A stretch of 7,089 bases of DNA from Verrucomicrobiota bacterium (GTDB lineage: Bacteria > Verrucomicrobiota > Verrucomicrobiia > Limisphaerales > UBA1100). Below are positions 1 through 7,055 of the stretch, piece after piece. The stretch is taken from NCBI GenBank assembly GCA_015660155.1, contig DQLO01000051.1:1-7089 (forward strand), given 5' to 3'. The stretch's first letter is position 1, and the number at the start of each line of letters is the position of its first letter. The notes under the pieces were generated by a model that worked only from the letters and a program-made list of their open reading frames with translations, had not been told where the DNA came from and did not search any database. The position numbers and the translations under genes were made by a program.

Positions 1-1724
1 AACACCGTCGCGCCCGGCTTGGCGGTCACCGGCGCCACCCAATAAATCGGCGGCATCGCGGCCCACATCGCGTCGTTGCTTTCGCCTTCGCCGGCGAGGT
101 TAAGCATCGGATCGCCCCTCCCGCGGGCGGTGAGCTGCACGTGGATGGGTTGATCAAATTCCGGCTCCGCGCCGCCGACCGTGGCGCGCTCGAACTCCAC
201 CGGCAACAAATCTGCAATCGGCGTGTCGGCGTAATCCTGCGGACTGTGCCGGCGACCGGCGATCATCACAAACGCACCGCCAAAGCGGCTGACAAATTCG
301 TTGAGATTTTCCATTTGCGAAATGGAGATGCGGCTGGGATCCACGTCGCCAAACACCACCACGTCGTATTCAAAAAGTTCCTTTTTGGTTTCAGGAAATT
401 TTTCGAGGTACGGCGAGTTTTCCTCCTGCGCGATGGAAGGATCGCCTTCGAGCAAAAGCGTTTTGACCTCCACGCGGCGGTCGCGCATCAGCACGGCTTG
501 GAGGTAGCGATAATCCCAGCGCGGCGCTTGCTCGACAAAAAGCACGCGGATTTTTTCGTCCACCACGCGCAGGCGGCGGGAGGCCTCGTTGTTGCCGGGG
601 TCAGTTTCGTCCTCGCGCGCGGCGATGTGGGCGCGCAAATCGAATTCGCCAACCACGTTGGTTTTGAAACGCAACGGCCAGCGCCGCTCGCCGTCCTTGC
701 CGAAGGGGATGGTTTCTTCCGCCACGGTTTCGCCATTGAGCGTGAGAATCAACCGCCCGTTTTCGCCCTGCAACCCTTGCGACCGCACGCGCACGTGCAC
801 AAGCAATTCGTCCTCGAGAAACGCCGTGGGCGGCGCATCCATTCCGACGATAATAATATCGCGCGGCGAAGTGATGCCGACGCCATAAAAATAAACCGGC
901 ACGCCCGCGTCGCGCAGAGTTTGCGCCACCACGCGCGGTGAATCGCCGGAATTGTGCGCGCCATCGGTGAGCACCAACACGCCCGCGAGCGCCTGACCGC
1001 GCTTGCGATTGAGCACTTCGCGCAGTGAATCGCCCAACGCGGTCCCCGCGTGTGGCGCGCCGAGCGTGTCCACCCACGGGAAATCAGCGAGGGTAAGTTT
1101 GCGCGCGCTGTCGGGGTCGTTTTCGCTTGATTCAATTTGACGCGCGCGCGGCAGCTCCCGCACTTGGCCGCCGAGACCAAACGTGAACGGCACGACCTCG
1201 AATTTTTCCGAAAGCGCGGGCAGCAAATTAAGCCGCTCGTTTCGCAGCACGGCGCGCAGCACATTGGTCCGCGACATCTCGCGCAGCTCGGCGGTCTTGC
1301 CTTCGTCCAGCGGCTGCGCCAAACCTTTTGTTGGATCGAGCAATCCCTTGGCAATGGCCGCGCGCTGGATGTCCTCGGGCGCAATGCGCGGGTCGGCGAG
1401 GGTCATACTTTGGCTGGAATCCACCAGCACCAAAAGGGTTCGCTGGATCTCGCGCGACATCGTCAGCACTAAAACCGGCCGCAGCAAAAGCCCGAGCAAC
1501 AGCGCGATGAACAGCCCGCGCAAGCCGATGAGCATCACGCGGCGCGTGCGGCTCAGCTCCGAGGGCAGCCAGCGATACGAAAACCAAATCACCGCCACAA
1601 ACGCCGCCGCCAGCAAAATCATCCAGCCCCACTCCACGCCCTCGTGGACGCGCGGCGTCATATCCACCACGGTGCTGCCGGGTTCCACGGTGGCGCCGGT
1701 AAGTTTGAGAATCCAATCGTGCAT
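1..1724 (-). CDS. Membrane-anchored VWA protein with glutamine-amidotransferase-like domain (C-terminus outside the window)
   Basis: The frame stays open for 574 codons from ATG 1724 to the window edge, so the C-terminus is missing. Two hydrophobic segments (about residues 33-53 and 63-88) form a membrane anchor. A VWA domain follows with a complete MIDAS: DSSQS at 102-106, Thr228 in HAGTALGDS, and Asp254 in LTDG. Residues about 285-385 look like a beta-sandwich (CARDB/Ig-like) spacer. From about 390 there is a class I glutamine-amidotransferase-like fold, with an APRWDYRYLQ motif near 400-409 and GGAFVMIAG at 482-490. The position where active amidotransferases carry a GxCxG nucleophile elbow has no Cys, so a catalytic role is unlikely. 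The start lies 1 nt after the stop of the upstream gene (TAA-A-ATG) with no Shine-Dalgarno, pointing to translational coupling. By family, such proteins act with MoxR ATPases as metal-dependent binding scaffolds in the envelope; the ligand is unknown. Confidence 0.9.
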   Translation of the reverse strand, partial: MHDWILKLTGATVEPGSTVVDMTPRVHEGVEWGWMILLAAAFVAVIWFSYRWLPSELSRTRRVMLIGLRGLFIALLLGLLLRPVLVLTMSREIQRTLLVLVDSSQSMTLADPRIAPEDIQRAAIAKGLLDPTKGLAQPLDEGKTAELREMSRTNVLRAVLRNERLNLLPALSEKFEVVPFTFGLGGQVRELPRARQIESSENDPDSARKLTLADFPWVDTLGAPHAGTALGDSLREVLNRKRGQALAGVLVLTDGAHNSGDSPRVVAQTLRDAGVPVYFYGVGITSPRDIIIVGMDAPPTAFLEDELLVHVRVRSQGLQGENGRLILTLNGETVAEETIPFGKDGERRWPLRFKTNVVGEFDLRAHIAAREDETDPGNNEASRRLRVVDEKIRVLFVEQAPRWDYRYLQAVLMRDRRVEVKTLLLEGDPSIAQEENSPYLEKFPETKKELFEYDVVVFGDVDPSRISISQMENLNEFVSRFGGAFVMIAGRRHSPQDYADTPIADLLPVEFERATVGGAEPEFDQPIHVQLTARGRGDPMLNLAGEGESNDAMWAAMPPIYWVAPVTAKPGATV

Positions 1725-1725
1725 T

Positions 1726-3924
1726 TTATTTTGACTGACTGAATTTCTGCGCGAGATAGGTTTCGAACGCCACCATTGCGAGCACCACCAGCAAAATCAC
1801 CAGCCAATACTCAGCGCCCACGCGGGCTTTTTGCACCTGCTCTTTGAGATCGGTGTCGGCTTCCCAATGAATGAGCGTGGCGGCGGAGGGCAACTCGCTG
1901 TCGTTCACTTTGTGCAGATCGGATTCGCGTTGATCCGGCTGCACGGCAAACAGCGTGGCGCGTTCGTCGCCATCCAGTGTAAATTCATAAAGCCCTGCGC
2001 GATGGGTGCCCTTGAATTGCAACACCGGCCGATCGCGCAGCACCTCGGCGGAAAGCCGGTTCGTCTGCGCCAAGCCGGGCGCCACCACCCTGCCCTGTTG
2101 ATTGGACTGATGCGGGGCCAGCGGATGCAGAAACGATTCGCCCACGCGGAGGTTCAAGCCCGCATCTCCCTGCGCCTGTACGTTGCCGAGGATGCGGTAG
2201 AGCACCGGCACCACCGAGGAAGCGCGCACGGCGAAATCGCTCCACGCGGTGTCGGCGGTGGAGCTGAATTGAAACACGCGGCCCGCGCCCCAATCGCGTT
2301 CCATGATGGCGGGATCGCCCAGCGAATCCTCCGCATCGCGCGCGGTGGCATAGCGCAGCACCACCTTCACCGGGCCGGCTTCTTTTACGCTGGAGACTGC
2401 CGGTTGTTTTTCCAGCTTCAAATGGCGGAAAGTGCGGACATCATCGAGCTGGCCGAAGTCCCGATTGTTCCACGGCGCGGTGATGGGATGCTCGTAACCG
2501 CCTGGTTGAAACAGCGTGTACACATCGTCTTGCTCGGCGTCCCCCACCGCTTCGCCCCACGGCGAGGGCAGCAAGACGTGTTTCTCAAACAGCTCGTTGT
2601 TGTAAAAATTCACGTCCACGCGGTCGCCCGGATACACGAGCAATCCGCCGCCTTGTCGCAGGAATTCCTTGAGCGCGGAAATCTGGCTTGGGGTCAACCG
2701 CTCGACGTTCGCCAGCGCCACGGCGGCGTAGCGATTGAGTACGTTGCGGGCAAAATCGGCCGGCGGGGTGACATCCACCTTCACGTAATGATCGGCCACG
2801 GGCGCAAGCGCGAGCTTGAGAAAATAACTTTCGTGTTCGCGCGGGTCGCGCGCTTCGGTGTCGCCATCCACCAGCAACACCCGCACCTCGCGCACGGCGC
2901 GCACCACCAGCAAATTTTGGTTGTCCGCCTCAAGGCTATCGAATCGTTCCGGTTGATCAAACGAAGCGCGCACGGAATGATAGCCCACTTTGGCAAAGCG
3001 CGCGTACAACGGCACCGTGCGCGTCGCGCCGGGTTTCACGCTGGGAATCATCACTTTGTCGACCGGATTTTTCCCGCCATCGAGGTACAGCCCCACGATC
3101 ATATTCGTGGCCGAGTGCGCCGCGTGGTTGGCCACCGTCACGTCAAAGCGCAACGGATGATCCACCGGCGTGAGGCCGGAAGCCACGTCGAGGCCGGTGA
3201 TGGCGTAATTCGCCGGCGGCTTTGCTTCGCCCACGCGCAAAATGTACACGCGAATGTCATCGCGGTTTTCGTCGATGAGCTTGCGAATTTCCCCTTGCTG
3301 CTGCCAACCGCTCGCCTGGCCATCGGTGATGATATAAATTTCCTTCCGCAACGCCGCGCGGCCCTTGAGAATTTCCACCGCCCGATCCACCGCCGGATAT
3401 AAATCGGTGGCGTGATGGCTCACCTTCGCGCGATCGATCACCTCGTGCGCTTGGCTCAATGCCCGCGTTGGGCTGATGATGCTGTCCTTTTCCTGAACCC
3501 TATCCGAGGCCAACAGCACCGAGACATACGAGCCCGAAGGCATTGCGTTGATGGCTTCCTTGGCGGCGGCGCGTGCTTTTTGGAACGCGGATTTTTTGTC
3601 CAACCCGCGCAAATCCATGCTGTACGAATTATCCAACACCACCACCGCCGTCACCTTCGTCTGCCCAAGCACATCCGTGCCGGAGGTCTTCAACGCCGGC
3701 CGCGCCAACGCGAAGGCCAACAGCGCCAGCAACGCGCAACGCAGCAAAAGCAAAAGCAAATCTTCCAGCTGCATCCGCCGTTGGTTTTGTTCCACGCTGA
3801 GCTTGATGAATTTCATTGCGGCCCACGTGACCTTTTTGAATTTCCGGCGGTTGAGCAGATGAATGATAATCGGCACCGCCACTGCGGCGGTTCCGAAAAG
3901 CATAATGGAATTGAGGAAGGACAT
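1726..3924 (-). CDS. BatA-type membrane VWA protein with glutamine-amidotransferase-like domain
   Basis: The 732-residue protein begins with the BatA N-terminal signature: a hydrophobic helix at about 5-24, then HLLNRRKFKKV (22-32) and a second helix at about 54-75 ending in ALARP. A VWA domain spans about 91-235, with MIDAS residues DNSYS (98-102), Thr173 in HATDLY and Asp201 in IITDG. Residues about 243-342 form a probable beta-sandwich spacer. A glutamine-amidotransferase-like region starts at VRVLLVDGD (347-355) and continues through GGGLLVYPGD (425-434), where the catalytic Cys is absent. Residues about 590-662 look beta-rich, and a final transmembrane helix lies at about 706-725 with a short cytoplasmic tail. 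The large middle part is therefore expected outside the cytoplasmic membrane. The start is ATG 3924, 7 nt after the DUF58 stop, with only a weak GAG upstream. The product probably works with its downstream neighbour, which shares the same domain order. Related BatA/BatB proteins belong to the Bacteroides aerotolerance operon, but the role here is inferred from family only. Confidence 0.93.
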   Translation of the reverse strand: MSFLNSIMLFGTAAVAVPIIIHLLNRRKFKKVTWAAMKFIKLSVEQNQRRMQLEDLLLLLLRCALLALLAFALARPALKTSGTDVLGQTKVTAVVVLDNSYSMDLRGLDKKSAFQKARAAAKEAINAMPSGSYVSVLLASDRVQEKDSIISPTRALSQAHEVIDRAKVSHHATDLYPAVDRAVEILKGRAALRKEIYIITDGQASGWQQQGEIRKLIDENRDDIRVYILRVGEAKPPANYAITGLDVASGLTPVDHPLRFDVTVANHAAHSATNMIVGLYLDGGKNPVDKVMIPSVKPGATRTVPLYARFAKVGYHSVRASFDQPERFDSLEADNQNLLVVRAVREVRVLLVDGDTEARDPREHESYFLKLALAPVADHYVKVDVTPPADFARNVLNRYAAVALANVERLTPSQISALKEFLRQGGGLLVYPGDRVDVNFYNNELFEKHVLLPSPWGEAVGDAEQDDVYTLFQPGGYEHPITAPWNNRDFGQLDDVRTFRHLKLEKQPAVSSVKEAGPVKVVLRYATARDAEDSLGDPAIMERDWGAGRVFQFSSTADTAWSDFAVRASSVVPVLYRILGNVQAQGDAGLNLRVGESFLHPLAPHQSNQQGRVVAPGLAQTNRLSAEVLRDRPVLQFKGTHRAGLYEFTLDGDERATLFAVQPDQRESDLHKVNDSELPSAATLIHWEADTDLKEQVQKARVGAEYWLVILLVVLAMVAFETYLAQKFSQSK

Positions 3925-3931
3925 CGGTGCT

Positions 3932-4846
3932 CTAGTGCTGCTTACCCTTCGCGGTGCGGAGGCGGAAGCTGAGGTAATCGCTCAGCACGCGGGCGAGCGG
4001 TTTGCTGGTGTCCACGCGGACGTAATGCACGCCGTTCTTTTCGCAGCCTTCGCGAACGCGACGCTGGAAGGATTCAATCTCGCGCTGATACGTGCGGCGG
4101 ATTTCCGCCGGGCGCGTGAGGATTTTTGGGAATTTTTCGAGCCCGTCAAATTCCACCAAGCCGTTAAACGGAAACTCCAACTCAAACGGATCTAACGTGT
4201 GAAACACAATTACCTCGTGACCGCCAAAACGCAGATGTTGGATGCCCTCCATCACCGCTTCCTCTTCGTCAAAGAAATCGCTGATTAAAATGAAGATGCC
4301 CTTGCGCGTTGTTTGCAGCGCCATGTCGTGCAGGTTACGCGCGATGTCCGTGGCTTGCTCGCCCTCGAACGCCGCGAGCCGCCCCATCAACGTGTGCAGC
4401 GTGGCGCGGCTGTTGCTGCGCGGCGCGTAGTCCCGCATCCCCTCATCGAAAATTCCAAGTGCCACCGCATCGCGTTGGTGCAGGATGAGATACGAAAGCA
4501 CGGCCGCGATCATTTTGCCATATTGCAGCTTGGTGTGCCGGCCCGAGCCGTAGGTCATGCTCTCGCTGCCATCGAGCAGGATGTTGGCCACGTAATTGGT
4601 TTCCTGTTCGTATTGCTTGATGAAGAGGCGATCGGTGCGGGCGTTTACCTTCCAATCAATGTGGCGCACATCATCGCCCGGCGAATATTCGCGGTGCTGC
4701 GCAAACTCAATCGCGAAGCCGCGGTAGGGTGATTTGTGTTCCCCCGCCATGTAACCCTCCACCACATAGCGCGCGTGCAAGCCGAGGGCGTCCGCCCGGG
4801 CGATGGCCTCGGGGTCCAGCAAATCCGCTGCGTGTTCCACATCCAT
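3932..4846 (-). CDS. DUF58 domain protein (cytosolic VWA-like partner of MoxR)
   Basis: The 304-residue protein carries the DUF58 hallmark, with REYSPGDDVRHIDW at 52-65 followed by NARTDRLFIKQYEQETN, and then a VWA-like core. The MIDAS-like elements are DGSES at 92-96, Thr166 in EQATDI, and Asp190 in ILISDFFDEEE. No signal peptide or transmembrane helix is visible, unlike the longer DUF58 proteins that have two N-terminal helices, so this one should be cytosolic. The N-terminal LDPEAIARADAL and the ARYVVEGYMAGEHKSP stretch are typical of the short family form. The gene lies 20 nt downstream of the MoxR ATPase and 7 nt upstream of the BatA-type gene. DUF58 proteins are nearly always encoded beside a MoxR ATPase and are thought to be its adaptor or substrate; the precise reaction is not established. 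ATG 4846 gives the full family N-terminus, and no Shine-Dalgarno is present. Confidence 0.95.
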   Translation of the reverse strand: MDVEHAADLLDPEAIARADALGLHARYVVEGYMAGEHKSPYRGFAIEFAQHREYSPGDDVRHIDWKVNARTDRLFIKQYEQETNYVANILLDGSESMTYGSGRHTKLQYGKMIAAVLSYLILHQRDAVALGIFDEGMRDYAPRSNSRATLHTLMGRLAAFEGEQATDIARNLHDMALQTTRKGIFILISDFFDEEEAVMEGIQHLRFGGHEVIVFHTLDPFELEFPFNGLVEFDGLEKFPKILTRPAEIRRTYQREIESFQRRVREGCEKNGVHYVRVDTSKPLARVLSDYLSFRLRTAKGKQH

Positions 4847-4866
4847 AGTGTAACCCGTCGGCGCGT

Positions 4867-5898
4867 TTAGCTGAGCTTCTCGTCCAGCGGCACTTCTTCG
4901 AGAATGCGCTCGATGATGTCATCGGGCGTGAGCCCTTCGCTGGTGGCGGAGAAGTTGGGAATGATGCGATGCCGCAAAACCGGCCCCGCCATCTTGGCCA
5001 CGTCGTGACAGCTCACATAAACCTGACCGTTCAAAATCGCGTGCGCCTTGGCGGCCATAATGAGGTTCAACCCACCGCGCGGGCCGGCGCCCCAGCTGAG
5101 CCATTTTTTGCAAAGCGGCAGCGCCTCGTCCGTGGTCACGCGCGTGACGCGCACCAGCTTGCGCGCGTATTCAAACACATGATCCGCCACCGGAATCCGC
5201 CGCACCACATCCTGCAGCTCGATGATTTGTTCCGCGTTCAAAACCGGTTGCGGCTTTTCGGGCACGGTGCCGGTCACCCTTTTCATGATCTCCATTTCCT
5301 CGTCGGCATCGGGGTAGTCCACTTTGATCATAAAAATAAAGCGGTCCAACTGCGCCTCGGGCAGCGGGTAAGTGCCTTCCTGCTCGATGGGATTTTGCGT
5401 GGCCAAAACGAAAAACGGATCGGGCAGTTGATGGTCCGTGCCGCCGGTGGAAATTTGCCGCTCCTGCATCGCCTCCAACATCGCCGCCTGCGTCTTGGGC
5501 GGCGTGCGGTTGATTTCATCGGCCAACACAATGTTCGCGAAGATGGGGCCTTTCATGAATTTGAACTCGCGCTCGTTGGTGACTTTGTCCTGATGAATCA
5601 CCTCCGTGCCCGTGATGTCGCTCGGCATCAAGTCAGGTGTAAACTGAATGCGCTTGAACTCAAGATCCAGCGTCTCCGCCAGCGACGACACCAGCAGCGT
5701 CTTCGCCAAACCCGGCACGCCCACCAACAACGAATGGCTGCGAGTGAAAATGCTGATCAACACCTGATCGACTACGTTGTCCTGGCCGATGATGACCTTG
5801 GAAAGTTCCGCGCGGATCTTGGCCCGCGCCCCGGTCAGTTTCTCCACGGCTTGGAGGTCTTGCCCCTCCAGTTGCGCCGAATCAATTGTGGTCGTCAT
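4867..5898 (-). CDS. moxR: MoxR-family AAA+ ATPase
   Basis: The 343-residue product is a AAA+ ATPase of the MoxR family. Visible motifs are Walker A GVPGLAKT (60-67), Walker B IVLADE with Asp127 and Glu128, the sensor-type ATQNP (166-170), and EAQLDRF (181-187) carrying the conserved arginine region. The C-terminal lid has WGAGPRGGLN and a VLRHRI segment typical of the family. Its role is ATP-driven remodelling or chaperoning of partner proteins, expected here to be the DUF58 and VWA products encoded just downstream. The ATG at 5898 (MTTTIDSAQ) is preferred. An upstream in-frame TTG at 5934 would add 12 residues that do not look like family sequence, and neither start has a Shine-Dalgarno. 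This is the promoter-proximal gene of the leftward cluster; the next gene begins 20 nt after its TAA. MoxR is a family name here, since the gene is not an orthologue shown to act in methanol oxidation. Confidence 0.95.
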   Translation of the reverse strand: MTTTIDSAQLEGQDLQAVEKLTGARAKIRAELSKVIIGQDNVVDQVLISIFTRSHSLLVGVPGLAKTLLVSSLAETLDLEFKRIQFTPDLMPSDITGTEVIHQDKVTNEREFKFMKGPIFANIVLADEINRTPPKTQAAMLEAMQERQISTGGTDHQLPDPFFVLATQNPIEQEGTYPLPEAQLDRFIFMIKVDYPDADEEMEIMKRVTGTVPEKPQPVLNAEQIIELQDVVRRIPVADHVFEYARKLVRVTRVTTDEALPLCKKWLSWGAGPRGGLNLIMAAKAHAILNGQVYVSCHDVAKMAGPVLRHRIIPNFSATSEGLTPDDIIERILEEVPLDEKLS

Positions 5899-5959
5899 AA
5901 ATATGTCTGCTGTGATGACGCAGCGTGGGTTCAATGCGTTACCCGCCGCGCGTCGTTTT

Positions 5960-5984
5960 GCTGGCGGGACGGTACGAAGCCAGC
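5960..5984. repeat. Short inverted repeat, possible dispersed intergenic element
   Basis: GCTGGC (5960-5965) and GCCAGC (5979-5984) are perfect inverted arms around a 13-nt centre, GGGACGGTACGAA. There is no T-run on either side, so it is not an intrinsic terminator. The element sits in the divergent intergenic region, where a dispersed palindromic repeat, an operator or chance are all possible. With 6-bp arms in GC-rich DNA, chance cannot be excluded. Confidence 0.25.
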
Positions 5985-6081
5985 CCTACAAAGCCAACCA
6001 AAACCATCCCCAAGGGCGCGATTGGAATGCCACACGGGCCCGTTTATTCAAGCAATAGCTGTCTTTTTTGGGCATCCCAAT

Positions 6082-6110
6082 TTGCCGCCGGCACGTATTT
6101 TGTGTATCCT
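6082..6110 (+). promoter_or_regulatory. Candidate sigma-70-like promoter for the exported-protein gene
   Basis: TTGCCG (6082-6087) and TATCCT (6105-6110) are separated by exactly 17 nt, each matching the sigma-70 consensus hexamer at four of six positions. The expected transcription start is around 6116-6118, at or next to the ATG at 6118. That fits the lack of any Shine-Dalgarno before this gene and would give a leaderless mRNA. The call is based on spacing and partial consensus only. Confidence 0.35.
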
Positions 6111-6117
6111 CGCCGCA

Positions 6118-7044
6118 ATGAAACACATTCAACACATCTTATCCGCACTGTGCGTCTGCGCATTCACAGCCTCGGCGCAGGTCACGCTGGAATTTAAACA
6201 AACGGAAAAATCCACCGTCACTGTCCAAAGCGACGTCAATCTCAAACAAACCCTCCAAATCGCCGGACAGGAAATCCAGACGCGGAGCATCCAGAAATTC
6301 ACCACCGAATCCGTCACCGGCGACCGTGAGTCCGATGGCACCGTGAGCACCCGCGTCACGTTTAAAAACTGGAATGGCAAATGGGCCTTCCCCGGCGGCA
6401 TTGAAATGAAATTCGACTCCGCCGTGCCTGATGCCAAAGCCCCCGTCGAACAACTCGAACCCATCCTTGATCTGCTTCGCACCATGATCAAGCACCCCAC
6501 CACACAGGTTTACAGCAAGGAGGGTTCACTCAATAAAGTGACCATCCCCGAGGCCGCGCTCAACAGCTTGGAAGGCCCCTTAAAAAATGAATTCAGCGCC
6601 AAACAGATTTCCGAAGGCATCAAGCGGGAAAACGCACGCCTTCCCAACAAAGCCGTTTCCAAAGGCGATACTTGGGTACGCAAAGAAGTGATGCCCCTCG
6701 GCAGCGGTCAGGTTTTGAATTTCCGCGTCGACTATACCTATGAGGGCACCGTCAAAAAGAACGGCCGCATGCTCGATCGCATCACCGGCAAAGTCACCGA
6801 CGCCGCCTACGAAATGAACGGCCCCGCTGCCGGCCCGCTCGCGGTGAAAGACAGCGACATCAAACCCGCCAAGTCAAAAATCGATCTCCTCTTTGACCGC
6901 CAACTCGGCCGCTTCGTGGAAACCAAAAACCTCATCCAAGTCAAGGGCGACATGACCTTCGTAGCTAACGGACAGGAACTCCCCGGCAAACTCGACCTCA
7001 CCATCGAGCAAAACACCACCGAATTGCCCCCGAATAAAAAGTAG
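6118..7044 (+). CDS. Exported protein resembling the DUF6263 family
   Basis: The 308-residue product begins with a classical Sec signal peptide: MKH, a hydrophobic core at about 7-17, and a likely cleavage after ASA at Ala20/Gln21. The cysteines at 12 and 14 do not sit in a good lipobox, so a soluble periplasmic or secreted form is favoured. The mature part is lysine-rich, mainly beta-strand in character, with no transmembrane helix. A central motif, LPNKAVSKGDTWVRKEV (starting at Leu175), and the following VDYTYEGTVKKNGRMLDRITG resemble the 'proper positive product, GDxW, then conversion of units' layout of DUF6263-type proteins found in Planctomycetes, Verrucomicrobia and Bacteroidetes. This is a likeness from memory and not a search. 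The function is unknown. The start at 6118 is chosen because the signal peptide begins there. The frame stays open far upstream, but only as antisense to the ATPase gene. The gene is transcribed away from the MoxR cluster, and a functional link is not shown. Confidence 0.85.
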   Translation: MKHIQHILSALCVCAFTASAQVTLEFKQTEKSTVTVQSDVNLKQTLQIAGQEIQTRSIQKFTTESVTGDRESDGTVSTRVTFKNWNGKWAFPGGIEMKFDSAVPDAKAPVEQLEPILDLLRTMIKHPTTQVYSKEGSLNKVTIPEAALNSLEGPLKNEFSAKQISEGIKRENARLPNKAVSKGDTWVRKEVMPLGSGQVLNFRVDYTYEGTVKKNGRMLDRITGKVTDAAYEMNGPAAGPLAVKDSDIKPAKSKIDLLFDRQLGRFVETKNLIQVKGDMTFVANGQELPGKLDLTIEQNTTELPPNKK

Positions 7045-7055
7045 CCCCCGCTACT
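7031..7055 (-). terminator. Candidate intrinsic terminator for a convergent minus-strand gene
   Basis: Read on the minus strand, AGTAGC (7055-7050), a GGGG loop and GCTACT (7045-7040) form a perfect 6-bp stem, followed at once by TTTTATT (7039-7033). Together with the stem's last T this gives a run of five Ts. The hairpin overlaps the stop codon of the rightward gene and the stop of the possible convergent ORF. On the plus strand no T-run follows, so it should act only leftward. The stem is short, so strength is doubtful. Confidence 0.4.

Larger units (their letters stand above)
5899..6117. other. Divergent intergenic region between the MoxR cluster and the exported-protein gene
   Basis: This 219-nt stretch separates two divergently transcribed units and must hold promoters for both. 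It contains no convincing ORF of its own. A promoter-like pair for the rightward gene sits at its right end. For the leftward cluster only a weak pair could be found (TTGGCT at 5997-5992 and TACCGT at 5974-5969 on the minus strand), which I do not call. A 10-bp palindrome, ACGGGCCCGT, lies at 6034-6043, and a 6-bp inverted repeat lies at 5960-5984. No tRNA, riboswitch or other structured RNA was recognised. Confidence 0.6.

Noticed and set aside
141..941. A 266-codon plus-strand open frame
   Set aside because: It is antisense to the second VWA gene, whose continuous frame with MIDAS motifs is clearly the real one. The product is a His/Arg-rich shadow.
1831..3402. A 523-codon plus-strand open frame
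   Set aside because: It lies wholly antisense to the BatA-type gene. The product is rich in His, Arg and Ala with no recognisable domain, as expected for the reverse frame of a GC-rich gene.
5898..5934. TTG start at 5934 for the MoxR ATPase
   Set aside because: The extra 12 residues do not look like the family N-terminus, and an ATG at 5898 gives a normal MoxR length.
5969..5997. Minus-strand promoter TTGGCT-17-TACCGT for the MoxR cluster
   Set aside because: Both hexamers are weak matches and the -10 overlaps the inverted repeat. It is not better than chance in this region.
6034..6043. The palindrome ACGGGCCCGT as an operator
   Set aside because: A 10-bp GC-rich palindrome is common by chance, and no regulator gene or second copy is present.
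4969..6117. Upstream extension of the exported-protein frame to a 691-residue product
   Set aside because: The extension is antisense to the MoxR ATPase and then runs through the intergenic region. A signal peptide begins exactly at ATG 6118, which marks the real start.
6150..6165. Lipoprotein signal at the N-terminus of the exported protein
   Set aside because: Cys12 is preceded by Ser-Ala-Leu and Cys14 by Leu-Cys-Val; neither fits a normal lipobox, while ASA-Gln gives a good signal peptidase I site.
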